DNA of 5,709 nucleotides from an uncultured Collinsella sp. Lineage in GTDB: Bacteria; Actinomycetota; Coriobacteriia; Coriobacteriales; Coriobacteriaceae. Numbering within the stretch: the stretch's first letter is position 1; every line of letters begins with the position of its first letter. Below are positions 1-5,427 of this stretch, piece by piece. The DNA lies in assembly GCA_900757465.1 (NCBI GenBank), contig CAAENY010000056.1, forward strand, positions 1 to 5,709. Direction: 5' to 3'. Below the pieces are notes generated by a model that was given only the letters and a program-made list of their open reading frames with translations, did no database searches and was not told where the DNA came from. Made by a program: the position numbers and the translations under genes.

Positions 1-625
1 CGCCGGCGTCACCCAGGCCGGGAACGATGTACTTGTGCTCGTTGAGATGGTCGTCAATGGCGCAGGTATAGATATGCACGTCGGGGTCTTTCTCGGTCAG
101 CGACTTGAGACCCTCGGGGGCCGCGACGATGCACAGCATGCGGATGTCCTTGACACCGCGCTCGCGCAGATAGCTGATAGCCATCTCGGCAGAACCGCCC
201 GTGGCGAGCATGGGATCGACGACCAGGCAGATACGCTGGTCGATATCCCTGGGCATCTTGCAGTAATACTCATGCGGCTCGTGGGTGACCTCGTCGCGCT
301 CCATGCCAATGTGGCCCACGCGGGCAGAAGGCACCAGGTCGAGGATGCCGTCGACCATGCCAAGGCCCGCGCGCAGAATGGGGACGATGGCGAGCTTCTT
401 GCCGGCAAGCTGCTTGAACGTGGCGGTCGTGATGGGGGTTTCGACCTCGACGTCTTCCATAGGCAGGTCGCGCATGGCCTCGTAGCCGTCAAAAAGCGCG
501 AGCTCGCGCACGAGCTGACGGAACTGGTTGGTGCCGGTCTCCTTGTCGCGCAGGATCGACAGTTTGTGCTGGACGAGTGGGTGATCGACAAGGGTCACAC
601 GGGACGTATCGTAGGTGACGGTCAT
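1..625 (-). CDS. upp: Uracil phosphoribosyltransferase, 3' end beyond the left edge
   Basis: Upp joins uracil to PRPP, giving UMP and pyrophosphate; it is a cytosolic pyrimidine salvage enzyme. Translating the minus strand from the ATG at 625-623 gives 208 codons before the edge. The PRPP-binding loop VVDPMLATGGSA is at residues 135-146. The segment AIVPILRAGLGMVDG (79-93) and the uracil-binding C-terminal segment YIVPGLGDAG (199-208) are also typical of Upp. E. coli Upp is 208 residues and ends about seven residues after GDAG, so only a handful of residues should be missing here. The start is supported by GAAAGGGG nine bases upstream. The gene follows glpK with a 122-base gap, and I see no terminator between them, so both co-transcription and a separate promoter are possible. 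Identity is essentially certain from these motifs. Confidence 0.97.
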   Translation of the reverse strand, partial: MTVTYDTSRVTLVDHPLVQHKLSILRDKETGTNQFRQLVRELALFDGYEAMRDLPMEDVEVETPITTATFKQLAGKKLAIVPILRAGLGMVDGILDLVPSARVGHIGMERDEVTHEPHEYYCKMPRDIDQRICLVVDPMLATGGSAEMAISYLRERGVKDIRMLCIVAAPEGLKSLTEKDPDVHIYTCAIDDHLNEHKYIVPGLGDAG

Positions 626-634
626 GGGTTGATG

Positions 635-642
635 CCCCTTTC
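635..642 (-). promoter_or_regulatory. Ribosome binding site of upp
   Basis: The minus strand reads GAAAGGGG here, nine bases before the ATG at 625. It supports this ATG as the upp start. Confidence 0.6.
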
Positions 643-659
643 GTTGCGGCCGGAAGATG

Positions 660-675
660 GCCTTGCTGACAAGGC
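660..675 (-). other. Small hairpin in the upp leader
   Basis: GCCTTG and CAAGGC form a perfect 6-bp stem around a 4-base loop, about 35 bases upstream of the upp start. There is no following T run, so it is not a terminator. It may be a mild leader structure or chance. I see no clear sigma70-type promoter in the 122-base glpK-upp gap (626-747). Confidence 0.3.
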
Positions 676-747
676 GCATGGCGACGTTGTTGCCTCGCGC
701 CGTGCATAAGTTTAACGGTTTGTTGTATCGAGCGCCCCGTCGCAGCC

Positions 748-2289
748 CTATTGAGCGGTGCTGAGCGAACGCCTGACCGCATCGTGCCAACCGTCCAGGT
801 TGTGCTCGCGACGCTCAACGGACATATGGGGATGGAATGTCTTGACGATCTGGGTGTTTTGCTCCAGCTCCTCCAGATCCTCCCAATACCCAACCGCGAG
901 GCCCGCCAGATACGCGGCACCGATCGCCGTTGTCTCCACCGACTCACATTGCAGTACGGGGATATCCAGCAAGTCTGCCTGGAACTGCATGATGAACTCG
1001 TTGCGCGAGGCGCCGCCATCGACGGACAGGCGCTCGATCGAAAGACCCACGTCCTGCTCCATGGCACGCAGCACGTCATAGCTCTGATAGGCCATGGACT
1101 CGCAAGCGGCACGCACGATGGTCGCGCGACTCGAGGCGCCGGTCAGACCGCATACGATGCCGCGGGCGTGCGCGTCCCACCAAGGTGCACCCAAGCCCGC
1201 AAAAGCGGGGACAAAGTAGCATCCCTCGTTATCGCCGATCGAGGAGGCGAGCTGTGCCGATTCGGATACGTTGGAGATAACGCCCATGTTGTCGCGCAGC
1301 CAGTTCATCGTTGAGCCGGCGGCAAAAATAGAGCCCTCGAGCGCATAGCTGACCTTGCCGTTCGCAGCGATACCGATGGTGGAGACCAGGCCATTCTTGG
1401 ATTCGACGATCTCGTCGCCGGTGTTCATGAGCATAAAGCAGCCCGTGCCATAGGTGTTTTTGGTCTGGCCGGGATGGAAGCAGCAGTGACCGAACAGCGA
1501 TGCCTGCTGGTCGCCCGCCACACCCATGATGGGCGGCATGTTGGTCATGATGTCGCTCGCGACGCGGCCGTAGTCACCGGCGCTCCAACGGACCTCGGGC
1601 ATCATGGCACGCGGGATGTCGAAGAGAGCCAGCAGGTCATCGTCCCAGTCCAGCGTATGAATATTGAAGAGCGCTGTGCGGCTGGCATTGGTGTAGTCGG
1701 TGGCAAAGGTTTGACCGCCGGTGAGGTTGTAGATGAGCCAGGTATCGATGGTGCCAAACATGAGGTCGCCCGCCGCCGCGCTCTCGCGTGCGCCGTCAAC
1801 GTTGTCGAGAATCCACTGCACCTTGGAGGCCGAGAAATACGGGTCGAGCGTAAGGCCGGTGCGGGAACGCACCAGCTCCTCGCAGCCCTGCTCGGCCAGT
1901 CTATCGATTGTCGAGGCGGTGCGACGGCATTGCCACACGATGGCGTTATAGATGGGTTGGCCGCTTATGCGGTCCCACACCACCGTGGTCTCGCGCTGGT
2001 TGGAGATACCGATGGCGGCGATGCGATCGGAATGGATGCCGCTCTTAAACTGGACCTCCATCATCACGCCGATCTGGCTGGCAAGCACCTCCGTGGGATC
2101 CTGCTCCACCCAGCCGGGGCACGGGAAGCTGGTTTTGACGCTACGACGCGCCTGGGCGACGATGCAGCCGTACTCGTCGACGATGGCCGCGAGTACCGAG
2201 GTGGTGCCGCAGTCGAGCGCCATGATGTAGGAACCGCCAAAGCTAAACGAGGCGTCTTCCATACCCAGGCTACCTAGATTCAACGACAT
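748..2289 (-). CDS. glpK: Glycerol kinase (FGGY family)
   Basis: GlpK phosphorylates glycerol with ATP to sn-glycerol 3-phosphate in the cytosol. The 513-residue length is close to E. coli (502) and Bacillus (about 496). Signature segments are YIMALDCGTTS (21-31), GISNQRETTVVW (94-105, with glycerol-binding Arg99 and Glu100), NAIVWQCRRT (115-124), FGTIDTWLIYNLTGG (178-192), GVAGDQQASLFG (256-267, catalytic base Asp260), KNTYGTGCFMLMNTG (277-291) and the C-terminal VDGGASRNEFIMQFQ (423-437). Two things are odd. The nucleotide loop reads DCGTTSVL where the family normally has DQGTTSSR, so the ADP-contacting Ser and Arg are Val32 and Leu33. The 241-255 loop lacks both the HPr-phosphorylated His motif of Firmicutes GlpK and the glycine-rich FBP loop of E. 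coli. The N terminus is about 16-20 residues longer than usual; Met10 is an alternative start, but the first ATG has the better ribosome binding site. It follows tsaC by 13 bases. No glycerol facilitator or GlpD gene is in view. Confidence 0.95.
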   Translation of the reverse strand: MSLNLGSLGMEDASFSFGGSYIMALDCGTTSVLAAIVDEYGCIVAQARRSVKTSFPCPGWVEQDPTEVLASQIGVMMEVQFKSGIHSDRIAAIGISNQRETTVVWDRISGQPIYNAIVWQCRRTASTIDRLAEQGCEELVRSRTGLTLDPYFSASKVQWILDNVDGARESAAAGDLMFGTIDTWLIYNLTGGQTFATDYTNASRTALFNIHTLDWDDDLLALFDIPRAMMPEVRWSAGDYGRVASDIMTNMPPIMGVAGDQQASLFGHCCFHPGQTKNTYGTGCFMLMNTGDEIVESKNGLVSTIGIAANGKVSYALEGSIFAAGSTMNWLRDNMGVISNVSESAQLASSIGDNEGCYFVPAFAGLGAPWWDAHARGIVCGLTGASSRATIVRAACESMAYQSYDVLRAMEQDVGLSIERLSVDGGASRNEFIMQFQADLLDIPVLQCESVETTAIGAAYLAGLAVGYWEDLEELEQNTQIVKTFHPHMSVERREHNLDGWHDAVRRSLSTAQ

Positions 2290-2295
2290 CGCTTA

Positions 2296-2303
2296 CACCT
2301 TTC
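2296..2303 (-). promoter_or_regulatory. Ribosome binding site of glpK, touching the tsaC stop codon
   Basis: The minus strand reads GAAAGGTG, six bases before the glpK ATG (2289). Its first base is the last base of the tsaC stop codon TAG (2305-2303). This arrangement suggests translational coupling of tsaC and glpK and favours the first ATG over Met10. Confidence 0.65.
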
Positions 2304-3046
2304 TATTGCATCGGGTCGGACAGGACCCGCTCGATCTCTGATGCGGGAAGTGCGCCTTGGCGCAGGATCTGGAGCTCGCCATGCTTAAACGTCACGATGG
2401 TCGAAGCATCGCGGCACGGCGTCTCGCCCGCGTCGACGGCCACATCGACCCCCTCCAGAATACGGTCCTCAACGGCGGCAAAGCTTGCCGGCGCGGGCGC
2501 GCCGTGCGTGTTGGCGCTGGTGCAGGCAAGCGGACTGCCACAAGTACGGATGAGCGCCTGCACCACGGGCGAGGCCGACGCGCGAAGGGCCACCGTATCG
2601 TCGGCGGCGCGCATAAAGGTCGGCACGCAGGGCGCCGCCTTGACCACGATAGTCAGGGCGCCCGGCCAGCATCTTCGAGCAAGCGCGCGGGCCTCTTCCG
2701 GAATATCCACGCCGTAGCGATCGAGGGCCTCGGCATCATCGACCAGCCAGGCGACCGTTTGGGTGAGTTCACGTTGCTTGAGGGTAAAGATGCGACGGTA
2801 GCCGGTACCGAGTGCGGGCACCGCGGCGCCATTGACGGCAACCTGCGGATCGCGCGGCCACGGCAGAGATTCGCTTGTATCTTGGGGCAAGGCGTCCGAG
2901 AAAGCGCTGACTGCCACAGCGACACCATAGACGGTCTCGGTCGGGATCAGGGCCAAGCCACCACAGCTGAGTACCTCGGCCGTACGCTCGACGGCGAGCC
3001 GATGCGGCTCACGCGCTCCCTCGAATACCCGATAGACCGTCTGCAT
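2303..3046 (-). CDS. tsaC: L-threonylcarbamoyladenylate synthase (Sua5/YrdC/YciO family, single-domain TsaC type)
   Basis: This enzyme makes threonylcarbamoyl-AMP from threonine, bicarbonate and ATP; TsaB/D/E then transfer the group to A37 of ANN-decoding tRNAs (t6A). The 247-residue protein shows the YrdC fold signatures in order: LALIPTETVYGV (31-42), the KxR pair at Lys90/Arg92, CWPGALTIVV (126-135), VALRAS (152-157), ACTSANTHGAPAP (174-186), DASTIVTF (213-220) and ILRQGALPASEI (227-238). There is no C-terminal Sua5 domain. Two features are unusual: an extra stretch of about 35 residues (46-82, Pro/Ala-rich) between the PTETVYG strand and the KxR helix, and loss of the proline that normally follows KxR (here KQREL). 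The start ATG has TAAGGGG 11 bases upstream. The gene lies 134 bases after hicB and 13 bases before glpK. Family assignment is firm; the inserted segment could affect substrate handling. Confidence 0.92.
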   Translation of the reverse strand: MQTVYRVFEGAREPHRLAVERTAEVLSCGGLALIPTETVYGVAVAVSAFSDALPQDTSESLPWPRDPQVAVNGAAVPALGTGYRRIFTLKQRELTQTVAWLVDDAEALDRYGVDIPEEARALARRCWPGALTIVVKAAPCVPTFMRAADDTVALRASASPVVQALIRTCGSPLACTSANTHGAPAPASFAAVEDRILEGVDVAVDAGETPCRDASTIVTFKHGELQILRQGALPASEIERVLSDPMQ

Positions 3047-3064
3047 GTGTATGCCAGCCCCTTA

Positions 3065-3133
3065 CGCTCTGGTGAAAGTTTGTTTACTGAGGGGCATTCT
3101 CGCACGAAACGTTCAACCTATTTGCCCAGAGCG
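3065..3133 (-). repeat. 8-bp inverted repeat in the tsaC leader
   Basis: CGCTCTGG (3065-3072) and CCAGAGCG (3126-3133) are exact reverse complements, 53 bases apart. In the minus-strand transcript the downstream arm ends directly before the TAAGGGG ribosome binding site of tsaC (3058-3064), so pairing could influence its access. A 9-bp direct repeat, GGTGAAAGT, also occurs at 3071-3079 and 3165-3173. I see no convincing promoter and no T-run terminator in this 134-base gap. Confidence 0.35.
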
Positions 3134-3180
3134 CATGTTGGTTTGGTGAGCGGCTCTAGTAGTCGGTGAAAGTGAGGGGG

Positions 3181-3627
3181 TTATTGGACTGCGACGACCT
3201 TCTTTGGCCTGCCGGCGTGACGTTCTTGGGCGGCGTAGCGCTCGATGCTGTCTATCGTTATCATCCGACGGCCGTCGACGAGTTCAACATCGAGCTTTCC
3301 TGCTTTGACCAGCGCGGTGATCCGCGGAGCGGAGACTTTGAGGTCCAGCGCTGCGTCTTTAAATGTTCGGCACGCCGCTTCCCGAGCGTCATCGTGGTCG
3401 ATTTCGACTGAAAGGGCCACGACCTCGGCAGAGCGTTCGTACCCTGCCGGAGTCAAACCGTTGTTGAGGTCGTCGGCCAAAAACGCCATCAGTGCCTCGG
3501 TGGCATGGGCAATCGCTTCTTCGCGCGTGTCGCCATCGGCAAAGGCGCCGGGAATCTGCGGGAAGCTAGCGCAGTAACCGTCGTCTTCTTTTATGAGAAC
3601 GCAGTCATAGGTAAATCGCTGCCTCAT
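3181..3627 (-). CDS. hicB: HicB-family antitoxin with C-terminal DNA-binding helix-turn-helix
   Basis: HicB binds and neutralises the HicA mRNA interferase and usually represses its own operon. The 148-residue protein has a HicB partial RNase H fold at about 5-52, with YDCVLIKEDDGYCASFPQIPG (from residue 7) and the helix TREEAIAHATEALMAFL (34-50). A linker leads to a C-terminal module at about 94-142 (LKVSAPRITALVKAGKLDV, then GRRMITIDSIERYA and AGRPKK). That module resembles excisionase or MerR-like helix-turn-helix proteins and is the likely DNA-binding part. I chose the ATG at 3627 because TTGGAGG lies just upstream and the HicB fold begins there; a start at 3672 would add 15 residues and overlap hicA. 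The gap after hicA is 11 bases. Confidence 0.88.
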   Translation of the reverse strand: MRQRFTYDCVLIKEDDGYCASFPQIPGAFADGDTREEAIAHATEALMAFLADDLNNGLTPAGYERSAEVVALSVEIDHDDAREAACRTFKDAALDLKVSAPRITALVKAGKLDVELVDGRRMITIDSIERYAAQERHAGRPKKVVAVQ

Positions 3628-3631
3628 TTTG

Positions 3632-3636
3632 CCTCC
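3632..3636 (-). promoter_or_regulatory. Ribosome binding site of hicB
   Basis: GGAGG lies four bases before the hicB ATG and directly follows the hicA stop codon (TAG, 3641-3639). It decides the 3627 start and implies coupled translation of antitoxin after toxin. Confidence 0.7.
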
Positions 3637-3638
3637 AA

Positions 3639-3824
3639 CTACCATCCAGCTTGGCGACGAATACTTGCCCACGTGCCCTTCTTTGGTCGATCACCACCAG
3701 AGCCGTTCACGGTGACAACACGGTCACCAGAAACATACTTAGCATGACTACCGACTTGCGCGACCTTCACGAATCCATCGTGCTTGAGTAGGGCAATGAT
3801 TTCCCGAAAGGTAAGAGGTTGCAT
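3639..3824 (-). CDS. hicA: HicA-family mRNA interferase toxin
   Basis: HicA is a small dsRBD-like ribonuclease that cleaves mRNAs and halts growth when free of HicB. The 61-residue length matches the family (E. coli 58). It shows the HicA pattern: REIIALLKHDGF (7-18), the active-site GSHAKY (25-30, catalytic His27) and the C-terminal GTWASIRRQAGW (50-61). The segment after the third strand reads VTVNGSGGDRPKKG, where most HicA proteins have a VPRH-like motif, so a commonly conserved second His is absent; the catalytic His is intact. The ATG at 3824 has AAAGAGGT six bases upstream and a promoter just before that. hicA precedes hicB, the commonest order for this system. Probably active, though this is not shown by sequence alone. 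Confidence 0.88.
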   Translation of the reverse strand: MQPLTFREIIALLKHDGFVKVAQVGSHAKYVSGDRVVTVNGSGGDRPKKGTWASIRRQAGW

Positions 3825-3830
3825 GGGCCG

Positions 3831-3838
3831 ACCTCTTT
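3831..3838 (-). promoter_or_regulatory. Ribosome binding site of hicA
   Basis: AAAGAGGT on the minus strand, six bases before the hicA ATG. Confidence 0.65.
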
Positions 3839-3848
3839 CAGCCGTCCT

Positions 3849-3870
3849 AATTATAAACTAATTTATAATT
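3849..3870. promoter_or_regulatory. Perfect palindrome over the hicAB promoter, probable HicB operator
   Basis: AATTATAAA (3849-3857) and TTTATAATT (3862-3870) are exact reverse complements around a 4-base centre. One arm contains the hicA -10 box and the other lies in the promoter spacer, so a dimeric protein bound here would block RNA polymerase. HicB carries a helix-turn-helix, and HicB-type antitoxins are known to autoregulate, which makes it the natural candidate. Binding is inferred. Confidence 0.6.
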
Positions 3871-3878
3871 TTTGCTAA
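3850..3878 (-). promoter_or_regulatory. Sigma70-type promoter of hicAB
   Basis: The minus strand has TTAGCA (3878-3873, four of six matches to TTGACA), a 17-base spacer and a perfect TATAAT (3855-3850). Transcription should begin near 3843, giving a leader of about 20 bases that carries the hicA ribosome binding site. It lies in the 68-base AT-rich gap after prmC, so hicAB can be expressed independently of prmC. Confidence 0.7.
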
Positions 3879-3892
3879 CCAGTTAATAAATA

Positions 3893-5179
3893 TTACTGGC
3901 GCTGTTTGGGCTCGGTGACGATGGCTCGGACGATGCGGGGACGATCGGTGAGGTCGCGGACGATGCGCACGTCCGAGAGACCCGCCTGGCGACAGAGCTC
4001 GGCCGCGGCATCGAGGGCGCCCTCGTAGAGCTCGCAGGCAAACAGACCGCCGGCGCGCAGCATATAGGGCGCCGCATTGAGCAGGCGGCGGAAGATATCG
4101 AGGCCGTCGGCGCCGCCCTCGAGCGCTAAATCGGGCTCGAAGTCCTTGACCTCGTGCGGCAGCGAGCGCATGACGTCAGTCGGAATGTAAGGCGGGTTGG
4201 AGACGAGCACGTCGAAGGTGCCCCATTCCTCGCGGGGGACAGAGCTCACCAGGTTTGTGAGGCTGAAGGCGACCTCATCGGACGTAAGCCCGAGCGCGTC
4301 GCGGTTTTTGGTGGCCAGGTCAATGGCACGCGGTTCGATATCGGTAGCAGTGCAGGTGACATGGCCGCGGCGCTCCCAGGCAAGGGAGAGCGAGATGCAG
4401 CCCGTGCCGCAGCCGACCTCGAGAACGCGGGCAGTGCGGGGCTCGGCTGGGGCAGGCGCAGCGGCATCCTGAGCTGAAGCCGTCTCCTGGTCGACGCCCT
4501 CGATGGCGATGCCGTATTCGTCGAGCTCGGGTTCGGCGGCCTCCTCGGCCTCGGCATCTGCTGCCTGCGCGGCGGCTTCCGCGGCTTCGGCTTCTGCTGC
4601 CTGCGTGGCGGCTTCCTCGGCCTCGCGGTCGGCCAGTTCCTCGGCATGGGCACGGCTGCCCAGTACGTCGCTGCCTAGCGCCGCCTCATCGGCAGCTGTG
4701 AGGTTAGCGGCACGGCGCTCGGCCGTCGCTCGCTCGTCGGCCAACGCGGCTTCGGCTTTGCGCGCTTGCTCGACCTCGTCGTTCCAGGGCAGCTCAACGC
4801 GCTGACGGGCGGCAGCCTCGGGGCTCAGCACCTCGGCATCCAGATAATTGAGGACTTCCTCGACGAGCATCTCGGTCTCGGGACGCGGAATGAGTACGCC
4901 GGGGGCGCACGCGACGTCGATCATGCGGAACTGCGTGCTGCCGGTGATGTACTGCAGCGGCTCGCCCTTGGCGCGGCGGACGACCGCCGCGTGCATGGTC
5001 TCGAGCTGCGCCGCATCGAGCGTCTCGTCCATACGCATATATAAGTCGATGCGCGCCAGACCCGTGGCAGCGCAGAGCAGCCACTCGGCAGAAAGTCGGG
5101 GGTGTTCCTCGCCGCGCTCGGCCAGGTACTCCTTGGTCCACTCGAGACAACGCTTGATGGTCCAGATCTCGTTTGCCAT
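3893..5179 (-). CDS. prmC: Peptide chain release factor N5-glutamine methyltransferase with a large Ala/Glu-rich insertion
   Basis: PrmC (HemK) uses S-adenosylmethionine to methylate the GGQ glutamine of RF1 and RF2. The 428-residue protein has an N-terminal helical release-factor-binding domain (1-113, with KGEPLQYITG at 71-80 and LIPRPETEMLVEE at 96-108) and a Rossmann methyltransferase domain from about 250. The latter carries LEVGCGTGCISLSLA (253-267), Asp280 for the SAM ribose and the catalytic NPPY at 328-331. Between them lies an insertion of about 135 residues (114-249), mainly Ala and Glu, predicted helical or disordered; in E. coli PrmC (277 residues) this junction is only about 20 residues. 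Everything needed for catalysis is intact. I start at 5179 because GGGGAGG lies just upstream; an ATG at 5254 would add 25 residues across that site. No prfA is visible upstream, although prfA commonly precedes prmC. Confidence 0.93.
   Translation of the reverse strand: MANEIWTIKRCLEWTKEYLAERGEEHPRLSAEWLLCAATGLARIDLYMRMDETLDAAQLETMHAAVVRRAKGEPLQYITGSTQFRMIDVACAPGVLIPRPETEMLVEEVLNYLDAEVLSPEAAARQRVELPWNDEVEQARKAEAALADERATAERRAANLTAADEAALGSDVLGSRAHAEELADREAEEAATQAAEAEAAEAAAQAADAEAEEAAEPELDEYGIAIEGVDQETASAQDAAAPAPAEPRTARVLEVGCGTGCISLSLAWERRGHVTCTATDIEPRAIDLATKNRDALGLTSDEVAFSLTNLVSSVPREEWGTFDVLVSNPPYIPTDVMRSLPHEVKDFEPDLALEGGADGLDIFRRLLNAAPYMLRAGGLFACELYEGALDAAAELCRQAGLSDVRIVRDLTDRPRIVRAIVTEPKQRQ
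4551..4622 (-). repeat. 36-bp tandem duplication inside the PrmC insertion
   Basis: The unit at 4551-4586 is repeated at 4587-4622 with 32 of 36 positions identical by my count. Each unit encodes 12 residues, AEEAATQAAEAE then AAEAAAQAADAE, so the frame is kept. The surrounding sequence is also low-complexity Ala/Glu. It suggests the linker grows or shrinks by slippage or unequal recombination. Confidence 0.8.
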
Positions 5180-5184
5180 GGGGT

Positions 5185-5189
5185 CCTCC
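5185..5189 (-). promoter_or_regulatory. Ribosome binding site of prmC
   Basis: GGAGG (within AGGGGAGGA) lies five bases before the ATG at 5179 and decides that start over the upstream ATG at 5254. Confidence 0.7.
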
Positions 5190-5227
5190 CCTCTTAAGCG
5201 CCGGGCGGCGCGCGAATGTCGAAGCAG

Positions 5228-5254
5228 ATTGTAAGCGAGGCCAGCGCTTGGCAA
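5228..5254 (-). promoter_or_regulatory. Possible promoter of prmC
   Basis: The minus strand has TTGCCA (5254-5249, five of six matches to TTGACA) and TACAAT (5233-5228, five of six matches to TATAAT). The spacer is only 15 bases, shorter than ideal. It would give a leader of about 40 bases. A second -10-like box, GATAAT at 5276-5271, has no matching -35. Confidence 0.4.
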
Positions 5255-5345
5255 GGGACGATTGAAGGCAATTATCGAGAATCAGCCCAGATTTTTGGTT
5301 TGGCCCCGTCCAAAGTGTTCATTCGCCGACGTCTAGATTTGCATC

Positions 5346-5416
5346 CGTCAAGTTTTTGGCAAGCTTGCCCTTAACCTGACCAATATCTAACCAAACGCTT
5401 GCCACATCGCTTGACG
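5346..5416. repeat. Nested inverted repeat, possible structured leader or RNA
   Basis: The outer arms CGTCAAG (5346-5352) and CTTGACG (5410-5416) are exact complements, as are the inner arms GGCAAGC (5358-5364) and GCTTGCC (5397-5403). They are separated by internal loops of 5 and 6 bases around a 32-base apical region. The inner left arm also belongs to a perfect 12-bp palindrome, GGCAAGCTTGCC (5358-5369), so two alternative foldings exist. The strand of any transcript is unknown. Confidence 0.45.
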
Positions 5417-5427
5417 CGCGACGCATC

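Noticed and set aside
35..709. 224-codon plus-strand open frame over upp
   Set aside because: It lies antisense to upp, whose protein motifs are unmistakable; long antisense frames are common in GC-rich DNA.
489..1112. 207-codon minus-strand frame spanning the glpK end and upp start
   Set aside because: It is in another frame of the real genes and has no recognisable protein features.
1474..2277. 267-codon plus-strand open frame over glpK
   Set aside because: Antisense shadow of glpK with no motif and no ribosome binding site noted.
2357..3169. 270-codon plus-strand open frame over tsaC
   Set aside because: Antisense to a gene with clear YrdC signatures; composition is that of a GC-rich shadow frame.
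3628..3672. Upstream ATG at 3672 as the hicB start
   Set aside because: It would overlap hicA and lacks a good ribosome binding site; the HicB fold begins at the 3627 ATG.
3879..3899. Imperfect CCAGT/ACTGG inverted repeat at the prmC stop codon, considered as a terminator
   Set aside because: Only five continuous pairs, mismatches inside, and no T run after it.
4503..4805. Alanine/serine-rich plus-strand frame opposite the PrmC insertion
   Set aside because: Its composition is just the complement of the Ala/Glu-rich prmC codons.
5180..5254. Upstream ATG at 5254 as the prmC start
   Set aside because: The extra 25 residues cross the strong GGGGAGG site placed correctly for the ATG at 5179, and they match nothing in PrmC.
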